A DNA stretch of 7,438 nucleotides, from positions 1-7,438 of the forward strand of contig CADCOZ010000348.1 in assembly GCA_902803125.1 (NCBI GenBank), in the 5' to 3' direction. The DNA comes from an uncultured Ruminococcus sp. (lineage in GTDB: Bacteria; Bacillota; Clostridia; Oscillospirales; Acutalibacteraceae). The notes below the pieces were generated by a model. It was given only the letters and a program-made list of their open reading frames with translations, did no database searches and was not told the origin of the DNA. This document shows, piece after piece, positions 1 through 5,833 of this stretch (its first letter is position 1; every line of letters starts with the position of its first letter). The translations under genes and the position numbers were made by a program.

Positions 1-80
1 GACCCCGTTGGGGCTTTGCCCCAAACCCCACCAGGGGCTCTGCCCCTGGACCCCGCAAGCCTTTGAAAAGGCTTGAGCGA
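1..80. repeat. Array of three short G/C-rich hairpins
   Basis: Three perfect inverted repeats follow one another. TTGGGGC/GCCCCAA lies at 8-24 with a TTT loop, CCAGGGGC/GCCCCTGG at 31-49 with a TCT loop, and CAAGCCTT/AAGGCTTG at 56-75 with a TGAA loop. The segment 7-30 recurs base for base at 3997-4020, so this is a dispersed repeat and not a local accident. Nothing protein-like was recognised in it. It resembles the intergenic palindromic repeats common in Oscillospiraceae genomes (recollection, not searched). Its function is unknown. The element may continue to the left of the window. Confidence 0.75.
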
Positions 81-151
81 AACTTTTCTGTTGTTGTCTT
101 TCAAGCTCCTGCCGTGCAAAACCTCTATAGGCTCCGTCAGCTTTAGCACGG

Positions 152-238
152 CCAGTTTTCGGACACACAACACAGCGACCAGCGTGACGCTGGACCTTTG
201 TTATTCTGCATCCAGTTTTCGGACACACAACACAGCGA
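152..238. repeat. 27-bp direct repeat, two copies at a 60-bp period
   Basis: The same 27 bases occur at 152-178 and 212-238 with no mismatch, starting CCAGTTTTCGG and ending CACAGCGA. Between them, starting right after the first copy, is a perfect palindrome CCAGCG-TGA-CGCTGG (179-193). The last six bases of each copy (CAGCGA) match the first six of the 63-nt element. In the second copy that element continues (233-295); in the first it is broken off. No gene was seen in 81-232. Confidence 0.8.
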
Positions 239-295
239 TTTTTGGAAGGGGGTTTGGGGGAAAACTTTTTTTCGCTAGAAAAAGGTTTCCCCCAA
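233..295 (+). repeat. 63-nt palindromic element, copy A
   Basis: This is a full copy of a family also found at 4021-4083 (inverted) and 4236-4298. It has a 21-nt head (CAGCGA, then T-rich, then GGAAGGGGG) followed by a 42-nt hairpin at 254-295. The hairpin stem is TTGGGGGAAA.CTTTTT against its complement, with one mismatch, and the apex reads TTTCGCTAG. It ends 4 nt from the recX stop codon, so on the minus strand it would form the 3' end of the recA-recX mRNA. It could stop transcription or protect the 3' end. No canonical U-tract follows the stem on either strand, so it is not called a standard intrinsic terminator. Confidence 0.75.
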
Positions 296-299
296 GTGG

Positions 300-914
300 C
301 TATCCTGAGGTAAAAAGTTCCATAGCTTCACGGATATCCTGCCAATGAAAGCCCATCGCTTTCAGGGCGTTAACGGTGCGGATACGGTCTTTTTCGGTGG
401 AAAGACGGCGGGCAAACTTGGTAGACAGCAACGCCTGTATCTGCTCACACGGGTCTGTTTCAAACTCGTCCAGAACCGTGTCGATGGTGTCACGGTCAAT
501 GCCCTTCTTCATCAGCTCAAAGGCCGTCCGCTCCCGTGAAAAATGCTTTCGCTCCAACAACTGTTCGGCATAGTCACGGGCAAAGGCTTCATCATTGACG
601 AGTCCCAAATCCTCCAGACGTTCCAAAACGGTTTCGGCGGCTTCTTCGCCAAACAAAGGCGACAGCTTATCGTAAAGCTCCCGACGGGTACGACTGCGGT
701 ATTCCAACAAATAAAGGGCTTTTTCTTTGGCTCGGTGAAGATTCGAGGCGGCCAGCAGTTCGTGCAGCTGCTCATCCGTGATAACTTTCCCTGCCGTACA
801 GCCAAAAGAGGCCAACGTCACCGTATCGACGCTGACAGCATATTCGCCGTCAAGATACAGTGCCGTCAAGCCCTTTTTGCGTTCTTCTGCCGCCGTTATT
901 AAATACTCACTCAT
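300..914 (-). CDS. recX: Regulatory protein RecX
   Basis: RecX binds RecA filaments and limits their extension and activity in the cytoplasm. The product has 204 residues, normal for Firmicutes RecX. The helical three-repeat core is visible: [18 protein letters not shown] at about 62-84, [21 protein letters not shown] at about 98-117, the segment around MKKGID (135-140), and a C-terminal repeat ending [19 protein letters not shown]. The ATG (912-914) overlaps the recA stop by 8 nt (ATGAGTGA). No clear ribosome binding site precedes it, so translation is probably coupled to recA. The gene ends with TAG, 4 nt from the edge of repeat copy A, and the residues next to that edge may derive from the repeat. 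Both the position behind recA and the sequence support the call. Confidence 0.95.
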   Translation of the reverse strand: MSEYLITAAEERKKGLTALYLDGEYAVSVDTVTLASFGCTAGKVITDEQLHELLAASNLHRAKEKALYLLEYRSRTRRELYDKLSPLFGEEAAETVLERLEDLGLVNDEAFARDYAEQLLERKHFSRERTAFELMKKGIDRDTIDTVLDEFETDPCEQIQALLSTKFARRLSTEKDRIRTVNALKAMGFHWQDIREAMELFTSG

Positions 915-2070
915 CGTCTACTACAATATCCAAGCTGACATCGCCCACCCTTGAAGCGGGTGTCTGTCCTTCGGTCATCGCTTCCGCTAATTCCTCGGAT
1001 ACGCTGTCTTCAACCGGAGTTGCTTCTGCTTTTCCGTCCTTGGCGGATTTGCCCTTGCTCGATTTGGAAGACTTGGCAAAATTGAATTGGTCTTTATGTG
1101 CCAGCACTTCCTGTTCAATCTTCTGGGCAATCTCCGGATGATCCTTCAGATACTGCTTGGCGTTGTCACGTCCCTGTGCAATACGATTGCCTTCATAAGA
1201 GAACCATGCTCCGCTCTTTTTGATAATGTCAATGCTGACCGCCAAATCCAACAGCTCGCCCACACGGGAAATACCTTCGCCATACATAATATCAAACTCC
1301 GCTTCACGGAACGGCGGGGCAATTTTATTCTTCACCACTTTGGCTCTGGTATGCGAACCGACCATTTCACCGCCGGCCTTCAGCGTTTCCACCTTGCGGA
1401 TATCCAGCCGCACCGAAGCATAGAACTTCAAAGCACGTCCGCCGGGGGTGGTTTCGGGATTGCCGAACATCACACCGACTTTTTCACGCAGCTGGTTGAT
1501 GAAAATGGCCACACAGTTGACCTTTGAAATAACACCCGCCAATTTTCTCAGAGCCTGCGACATCAATCTGGCCTGTAAGCCGACATGAGAAGCACCCATA
1601 TCGCCTTCAATTTCTGCCTTGGGAGCCAAAGCCGCCACGGAGTCGATCACAATGACATCAATCGCACCCGAACGCACCAACGCTTCGGTGATTTCCAAAG
1701 CATCTTCGCCCGTGTCCGGCTGTGAAACCAGCAGGGCATCTATATCCACGCCCAACGCTTTGGCATACACCGGGTCAAGGGCGTGTTCAACGTCTATAAA
1801 AGCGGCCACACCGCCGTTTTTCTGTCCTTCTGCAATACAGTGCAGAGCCAGCGTAGTTTTGCCGGACGATTCCGGGCCGTAGATTTCGGTAATTCTTCCC
1901 TTGGGCAAACCGCCGATTCCCAACGCCATATCCAGCGAAAGAGAACCGGTAGAGATAGCATCTACCTGCATCGCAGGATTCTGTCCCAAACGCATAACGG
2001 CCCCCTTGCCGAATTGCTTTTCAATTTGTGCCAAGGCCGTTTCCAGTGCTTTTTGTTTATCAAATGCCAT
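907..2070 (-). CDS. recA: Recombinase RecA
   Basis: RecA is the ATP-dependent strand-exchange protein of homologous recombination and the co-protease trigger of the SOS response. It is a full-length protein of 387 residues. Seen: Walker A GPESSGKT at 65-72, catalytic Glu95 in [10 protein letters not shown], Walker [11 protein letters not shown] at 139-148 with Asp143, DNA-binding loop L1 around [10 protein letters not shown] (155-164), and loop L2 from NQLREKVGV to TTPGG (192-211) with the allosteric Gln193. The tail after about residue 328 is first Ser/Lys-rich ([15 protein letters not shown]) and then strongly acidic, as in many RecA proteins. The start ATG (2068-2070) has an AAGGA-type ribosome binding site 9 nt upstream. 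It is first in a recA-recX unit with its own promoter in the 105-nt gap behind prmC. Confidence 0.99.
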   Translation of the reverse strand: MAFDKQKALETALAQIEKQFGKGAVMRLGQNPAMQVDAISTGSLSLDMALGIGGLPKGRITEIYGPESSGKTTLALHCIAEGQKNGGVAAFIDVEHALDPVYAKALGVDIDALLVSQPDTGEDALEITEALVRSGAIDVIVIDSVAALAPKAEIEGDMGASHVGLQARLMSQALRKLAGVISKVNCVAIFINQLREKVGVMFGNPETTPGGRALKFYASVRLDIRKVETLKAGGEMVGSHTRAKVVKNKIAPPFREAEFDIMYGEGISRVGELLDLAVSIDIIKKSGAWFSYEGNRIAQGRDNAKQYLKDHPEIAQKIEQEVLAHKDQFNFAKSSKSSKGKSAKDGKAEATPVEDSVSEELAEAMTEGQTPASRVGDVSLDIVVDDE

Positions 2071-2119
2071 ATCTTTTCATCCTTTCATGGGTCATCGCTT
2101 TTTTCGTTTCGGTACTATG

Positions 2120-2148
2120 ATTATACCCTGTTCCGAACAAAAATGCAA
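2120..2148 (-). promoter_or_regulatory. Sigma-A type promoter of recA-recX
   Basis: On the minus strand, a perfect -10 TATAAT (2120-2125) is preceded by a 17-nt spacer and a -35 TTGCAT (2143-2148, four of six consensus bases). It lies about 50 nt upstream of the recA ATG, in the gap between prmC and recA. This suggests recA is not dependent on read-through from prmC. The transcription start would fall near 2110-2114. Confidence 0.8.
2129..2139. promoter_or_regulatory. Candidate operator: 11-bp palindrome in the recA promoter spacer
   Basis: TGTTC-C-GAACA is a perfect inverted repeat with 5-bp arms and one central base. Its centre (2134) is also the exact centre of the 17-nt spacer (2126-2142), a typical position for a repressor site. 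The usual Firmicutes LexA box is GAAC-N4-GTTC. Here the half-sites are in the opposite order and one base apart, so the regulator is not identified. It could be a divergent SOS box, a site for another factor, or chance. Confidence 0.4.
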
Positions 2149-2175
2149 GCCTTGCCCATCGCCAACGGTGTCCAA

Positions 2176-3006
2176 TCAGGCTTTTTTAGTCCCAAATATT
2201 ACCCTGTCAAGTCCTTGTATGTCTTGCAGGATTTTAATGTCCGTAATATTGTACTGTGACAGCATTTCTTCTATAGCTTGTCCCTGTTCTTCCCCTATTT
2301 CCAATACGACCCCGCCGCCAATTTTGAGTTTAGACAGCCAATGAGCCGCTATACAGTGATAGAACCGCAGACCGTCCGCACCGCCGTCCAAAGCCGTGAC
2401 CGGTTCATGCTGTACCTCTTTTTGCAGGTGCGGCAGTTCGTCCGTGCGGATATACGGCGGGTTCGATACCAACAAATCCACGGAGTCATCCGGCACCTGT
2501 TCATGATAAACAAAGATATCTCCCGCCACAACCTCAACACGGTTGGCTCCATGCCGCTGTACATTTCGCCGCAGATAGTCCAAAGCCGCCGGTTCTTTCT
2601 CAACGGCGGTTACCCGTGCATCGGGACATTCCCCCGCTATCGTCAGGGCAATAATGCCGCTGCCGGCACACAAATCTATCACATTCGGTGCTTTGACGTG
2701 CCGCAGGAAAGACAGACCCTGCCGCACGGCGACTTCTGTATCATCACGGGGAATCAAAACCCCTTCGCCCACAAAATAATCCCTGTCCATAAACGGACAA
2801 TGCCCCAAAAGATATTGCAGAGGTTGACCCTGTTTCAATTGTGTCAGCACCTGCCGCAAATGCTGTTCCTGTTCAGCTGTCAGCGGTTCCCGCCGGCGTT
2901 CGGTCAGCTCGGACAGTCCCCAGCCGAACAATTCTTTCAGCAGGTAACGGGCTTCTGCGGCAGACATCTGCTGTTGAGCCAGCCGAAAGCCTTCCCGCAC
3001 CGTCAT
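2176..3006 (-). CDS. prmC: Peptide chain release factor N5-glutamine methyltransferase PrmC
   Basis: PrmC methylates the glutamine of the GGQ motif of release factors RF1 and RF2 using S-adenosylmethionine, which helps termination of translation. The product has 276 residues, a normal length. The N-terminal helical domain (about 1-75) ends in QPLQYLLG, which contacts the release factor. The Rossmann methyltransferase domain follows, with the AdoMet-binding motif DLCAGSGIIAL (111-121) and the catalytic NPPY (182-185) that positions the glutamine. The substrate-side loop reads IPRDDTE (85-91) where many homologues have IPRPDTE. The ATG overlaps the stop of the DUF1385 gene (ATGA, 3003-3006), with GAGG about 10 nt upstream. 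prfA, its frequent neighbour, is not next to it here; recA follows instead. Confidence 0.97.
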   Translation of the reverse strand: MTVREGFRLAQQQMSAAEARYLLKELFGWGLSELTERRREPLTAEQEQHLRQVLTQLKQGQPLQYLLGHCPFMDRDYFVGEGVLIPRDDTEVAVRQGLSFLRHVKAPNVIDLCAGSGIIALTIAGECPDARVTAVEKEPAALDYLRRNVQRHGANRVEVVAGDIFVYHEQVPDDSVDLLVSNPPYIRTDELPHLQKEVQHEPVTALDGGADGLRFYHCIAAHWLSKLKIGGGVVLEIGEEQGQAIEEMLSQYNITDIKILQDIQGLDRVIFGTKKA

Positions 3007-3974
3007 CGGATAATATCCTCGCCGTTTTCGGGAATGACATCCTTCATAGCGGCAATCGCTACTTCAATCATCTCATCTTTGGGTTCTTTGGTGGTAAGGT
3101 GCTGCATCCAGACACCGGGGGCGGCAATTATTCTTGTGACAATATTATCATGCCGTCCGCAAAGTCGGATCAGCTCATACCCTATGCCGACCGTCAGGGG
3201 CAGAAGAAGAATCTTAACGGCTGTTCTCAGAAAAACATTGGTAAACGGAATAAACAAACCAATCAGGATACCGACAATCAGCATCAGCACAATAAAACTG
3301 GTGCCGCAGCGGGGATGAAAGCGGCTTTGCACACGCACATTTTCCACGTTGAGTTCCAAACCGTGTTCATAGCAGAAAATCGTCTTATGTTCTGCCCCGT
3401 GATACTGAAACACCCGTTTGATATCCTTGTTAAGGGTGACCAGAGCCATATAAATCAAGAACAGGATAATCCGCAGGATTCCTTCAAAGGCTGACCGCCA
3501 GATCATATGGTCATTCAAGAAAGGGAAGGCCGAAGCCAGCCAGTTAAACAGCAGTGTCGGCACAAAGAAAAACACGGCGATACAGATGATGACCGCCAGC
3601 ACCACAGAAGCCCCCATGATAAAGCTGACGGCTTTTTCGCCAAAGTGCTTGTCCAGCCACAAATCGAACTTACTGAGTTCTTCTTCCGGCACTTCTGTGC
3701 CTTCCATAGCCTTGTCGGCGGAAAGCATCAATGCTTTGTTGCCGGTAACAAGGGAATCAATCATACCGGCCACCCCCCGCAGAATCGGCCAACGCAGGAG
3801 TTTATATTTTTGTGTCAGGTTCAGCGGCTGTATTTCTTCCAGTTCGATACTGCCGTCATTTTTTCTAACGCCGACAGTTGTTTTCAAAGGTCCCCGCATC
3901 ATAATACCTTCCATCAGTGCCTGACCGCCGATAGAAGTAATTTTCTGCGGCTTTTGTTTCTTTTCCTTTTTCAT
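3003..3974 (-). CDS. DUF1385 family membrane protein (YqhQ-like)
   Basis: This is an integral membrane protein of 323 residues with unknown biochemical role. It belongs to the DUF1385 family (B. subtilis YqhQ). Family signatures are visible: SIGGQALMEGIMMRGP near the N terminus (14-29), YHGAEHKTIFCYE (191-203) and FHPRCGTSF (219-227). The conserved His, Glu and Cys residues suggest a metal site or catalysis, but this is inference. Hydrophobic segments lie at about 117-140, 163-181, 226-246 and 250-268; the last two are separated by a short loop. The Lys-rich N terminus is probably cytoplasmic. The ATG has AAGGAG (3985-3990) 10 nt upstream. It overlaps prmC by 4 nt, and in many clostridia this family sits beside prmC and prfA, so a shared transcript is likely. 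Confidence 0.9.
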   Translation of the reverse strand: MKKEKKQKPQKITSIGGQALMEGIMMRGPLKTTVGVRKNDGSIELEEIQPLNLTQKYKLLRWPILRGVAGMIDSLVTGNKALMLSADKAMEGTEVPEEELSKFDLWLDKHFGEKAVSFIMGASVVLAVIICIAVFFFVPTLLFNWLASAFPFLNDHMIWRSAFEGILRIILFLIYMALVTLNKDIKRVFQYHGAEHKTIFCYEHGLELNVENVRVQSRFHPRCGTSFIVLMLIVGILIGLFIPFTNVFLRTAVKILLLPLTVGIGYELIRLCGRHDNIVTRIIAAPGVWMQHLTTKEPKDEMIEVAIAAMKDVIPENGEDIIR

Positions 3975-3996
3975 GTTTCCTTCACTCCTTAATAAT

Positions 3997-4020
3997 GTTG
4001 GGGCTTTGCCCCAAACCCCA
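3997..4020. repeat. GGGGC/GCCCC hairpin, second copy of the left-edge repeat
   Basis: These 24 bases are identical to 7-30. They contain the perfect hairpin TTGGGGC-TTT-GCCCCAA (3998-4014). The hairpin lies only 7 nt upstream of the AAGGAG ribosome binding site of the DUF1385 gene and directly beside element copy B. A transcript entering from further upstream would carry both hairpins in its 5' leader, close enough to affect ribosome access. Confidence 0.75.
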
Positions 4021-4083
4021 TTGGGGGAAAACTTTTTCTGGCGAAAAAAAGTTTTCCCCCAAGCCCCCTTTCAAAATTCGCTG
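4021..4083 (-). repeat. 63-nt palindromic element, copy B (inverted)
   Basis: On the minus strand it starts CAGCGAATTTTG at 4083, continues through GAAAGGGGGC, and ends with a 42-nt hairpin at 4021-4062. The hairpin arm TTGGGGGAAAACTTTTT pairs perfectly over 17 bp and the apex contains TTTCGCCAG. It has the same length and layout as copies A and C but the opposite orientation. Unlike those copies it does not abut a gene end; it lies upstream of the DUF1385 start. Confidence 0.8.
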
Positions 4084-4115
4084 ACTTTGATTGACCGGAA
4101 TGTTGCCTTAAAACA

Positions 4116-4253
4116 CAGCAAATTTCGGGAAGGAGGGAAATAACGAATAATGTTGATTCAGACCAAATCAGCGAATTTCGGGAAGGGGAGAAATAAATAA
4201 TAAAGAATAGTGAATAATGTTTGACGAACTCAAGTCAGCGAATTTCGGGAAGG
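4116..4253 (+). repeat. Truncated tandem copies of the 63-nt element head
   Basis: The 18-base head CAGCGAATTTCGGGAAGG occurs at 4169-4186 and 4236-4253 exactly, and at 4116-4133 with one change (CAGCAAATTT). The first two lack the hairpin part; the third continues into full copy C. Each truncated head is followed by an A/T-rich stretch containing GAATAATGTT (4145-4154, 4212-4221). The periods are 53 and 67 nt, so this is a degenerate tandem array. No convincing gene was found in 3975-4303, and no promoter for the DUF1385 gene could be assigned with confidence. Confidence 0.7.
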
Positions 4254-4298
4254 GGTCTGGGGAAACCCCTTTTTTCGCCAGAAAAGGGGTTTCCCCAG
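4236..4298 (+). repeat. 63-nt palindromic element, copy C
   Basis: It has the 21-nt head CAGCGAATTTCGGGAAGGGGT and then a 42-nt perfect hairpin. The arm CTGGGGAAACCCCTTTT (4257-4273) pairs with 4282-4298 around the apex TTCGCCAG. Compared with copies A and B, several stem positions changed on both sides so that pairing is kept. It ends 5 nt from the histidine kinase stop codon and on the minus strand would form the 3' end of the two-component operon mRNA. A terminator or 3'-end protection role is plausible, but no U-tract follows the stem. Confidence 0.8.
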
Positions 4299-4303
4299 GG
4301 TAG

Positions 4304-5728
4304 CTACCGTGTAGCATCAGACTCGGTTTCTTCGGGGAGGGGCGGCCGCACAATTGGCAGGGTAATGGTCACGGTCGTGCCGACATTTTCAACGCTGTCA
4401 ATGTTCAGGGTTCCTTTGTGCAGACGGATGATTTCGTCCGCTACCGCCAAGCCGATACCCGAACCCCTGACCGTCTGATTGGCTTTATAGAATTTTTGCT
4501 TGACCTTGGGCAGATGCTCCGCAGGAATACCACAGCCGTTGTCCGCAATCACAATTTCTATGGTATCCTCCACCTGTGCAATATGGACGTTGACCACGCC
4601 GCCCGGCTCCGAATATTTCAGGGCATTGTCAATGATATTGATGAACACCTGCCGCAGACGGTTGCGGTCACCGATAACCGGCGGCAGCATTTCCGGCTCA
4701 TCATAAAGAATGTGCTTATCCTCGGCGTTGGCTCGTTCCCTCTGCATATAAATGGACTCGTCCAACTCGGCCAAGATATCAATTTTATCCATAATCAGCA
4801 CCATTCTGTCCTGCTGAATGCGGGAGAAATCCAGCACTTCTTCCACAATGCCGTTCAGCCGTTCTGTTTCCTTGATGATGATGCTGATACCCTTTTGAAC
4901 GGTTTTCAGATCCTGACAGCCGTCTAACTGCATCGTTTCCGCCCAGCCTTTAATCGCTGTCAGCGGTGTTCGCAGTTCGTGAGAAACCGATGAAATAAAC
5001 TCGTTTTTCATTCTGTCGGAAGTACCCAGTTCTCCCGCCATATAATTGATGGTATCGCATAAATCACCGATTTCGTCATCATAGAATTTATTGATTCTCG
5101 CTTCAAAATCGCCCTGTGCAATCCGTTTGGCGGTTTCGCTGATTTCCCGCACCGGCCGCACAATCGACCGCAGAAAATATGTACTGGACAAAAAGATAAA
5201 GAACAGGATCACCACACCGATCAGGCACACAAACGCAATCGAGATAAAGATTTTCCTGTCGGCTTCCTCCAGCGACACCACATAGCGGATGGCACCGACC
5301 TGTTCACCGTTTTCATCATAGAGCACACGGGTCAGTGCCATGACATTTTCGCCGGAACTAAGGTTCCCGTGCCAGTCTGCATAATGATCTTCCGATTTCA
5401 AAGCCGCTGTATAATCCGGGCGGTTCTGCTGGTTATCCGGGGCAAAGCCGGTAGACGTAATGACCGCCTGCCCTTCTTCGTTGATAACCATAATTTCCAT
5501 CAGTTCCTTGTCGGGAAAATTCTCGACATATACCCTCGCCGTCCGGATAAAGTCATTCGTATCATTAAAGATATTCACCAGCTCGGAAGAACGGCCGTTC
5601 AGTATCTGGCTGATACCCTGATAATAGGCGTTCTGGATAATAATCGCAAACGCCACCACCAGCACAAACAGTATAATCAATATCACACCAAAGGTATTGA
5701 TCAGCCATCTTTTCGTAATACCCCGCAA
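4304..5728 (-). CDS. Membrane sensor histidine kinase (HAMP, HisKA, HATPase)
   Basis: This kinase autophosphorylates on histidine and passes the phosphate to the adjacent response regulator. It has 474 residues. Order: membrane segment about 9-31, extracytoplasmic sensor region about 32-158 (PAS/Cache-like in size, with EIMVINEEGQAVITSTG at 78-94), second membrane segment about 160-184, HAMP about 185-237, HisKA with phospho-accepting His250 in SSVSHELRTPLTAIKGW, and an ATPase domain. ATPase boxes: N box NIIDNALKYS (364-373), G1 DNGCGIP (396-402), F-box-like KFYKA (412-416) and G2 GSGIGLA (422-428). All catalytic boxes look intact. The start is TTG, preceded 6 nt upstream by a G-rich ribosome binding site. 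The ligand cannot be told from sequence. The gene ends with TAG, 5 nt from repeat copy C. Confidence 0.96.
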   Translation of the reverse strand: MRGITKRWLINTFGVILIILFVLVVAFAIIIQNAYYQGISQILNGRSSELVNIFNDTNDFIRTARVYVENFPDKELMEIMVINEEGQAVITSTGFAPDNQQNRPDYTAALKSEDHYADWHGNLSSGENVMALTRVLYDENGEQVGAIRYVVSLEEADRKIFISIAFVCLIGVVILFFIFLSSTYFLRSIVRPVREISETAKRIAQGDFEARINKFYDDEIGDLCDTINYMAGELGTSDRMKNEFISSVSHELRTPLTAIKGWAETMQLDGCQDLKTVQKGISIIIKETERLNGIVEEVLDFSRIQQDRMVLIMDKIDILAELDESIYMQRERANAEDKHILYDEPEMLPPVIGDRNRLRQVFINIIDNALKYSEPGGVVNVHIAQVEDTIEIVIADNGCGIPAEHLPKVKQKFYKANQTVRGSGIGLAVADEIIRLHKGTLNIDSVENVGTTVTITLPIVRPPLPEETESDATR

Positions 5729-5734
5729 TTCTTT

Positions 5735-5742
5735 CTCCCCCC
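5735..5742 (-). promoter_or_regulatory. Ribosome binding site selecting the TTG start of the kinase
   Basis: The minus strand reads GGGGGGAG, then AAAGAA, then TTG. The strong purine tract at 6-nt spacing supports TTG (5726-5728) as the real start. The first membrane segment begins about nine residues after it, as expected for a sensor kinase. A TTG start lowers initiation, consistent with making less kinase than regulator. Confidence 0.65.
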
Positions 5743-5759
5743 TCTGAGAAACCTGTTAC

Positions 5760-5781
5760 CTGTCCTGCCAAAAAAGGACAG
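5760..5781 (-). other. Intercistronic hairpin between regulator and kinase genes
   Basis: In the 105-nt gap the minus strand holds a perfect 7-bp stem CTGTCCT/AGGACAG with an 8-nt loop TTTTTGGC. A second small inverted repeat, GTGCA-GGCT-TGCAC, lies at 5810-5823. No U-tract follows the stem, so it is not a standard terminator. It could be an RNA-processing or stability element that tunes the amount of kinase relative to regulator (inference). Confidence 0.4.
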
Positions 5782-5833
5782 CCAAATGAAAAAACACGTC
5801 CTCTGTTTCGTGCAAGCCTGCACTCGTATGGTG

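Noticed and set aside
244..260. G-quadruplex in the G-rich head of the 63-nt element
   Set aside because: Only two strong G runs plus a GG pair are present, and the second G run is already part of the hairpin stem.
73..348. Small plus-strand open frame of 91 codons at the left edge
   Set aside because: It runs through a hairpin, direct repeats and element copy A, has no ribosome binding site that I can see, and overlaps the recX end.
2086..2175. Intrinsic terminator behind prmC
   Set aside because: A possible AAGCCT/AGGCTT pairing before ATTTTTG has a 6-bp stem and a loop of more than 20 nt, and the nearby GCAAGGCTTGC is too tight. Neither is convincing.
2278..3318. Open frame of 346 codons on the plus strand
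   Set aside because: It is antisense to prmC and the DUF1385 gene, has no recognisable motifs, and looks like a shadow of their codon use.
4203..4232. Possible promoter for the DUF1385 gene, TTGAGT and TATTCT at 18-nt spacing on the minus strand
   Set aside because: Both boxes match poorly and lie in repeat-rich A/T tracts where such matches arise by chance.
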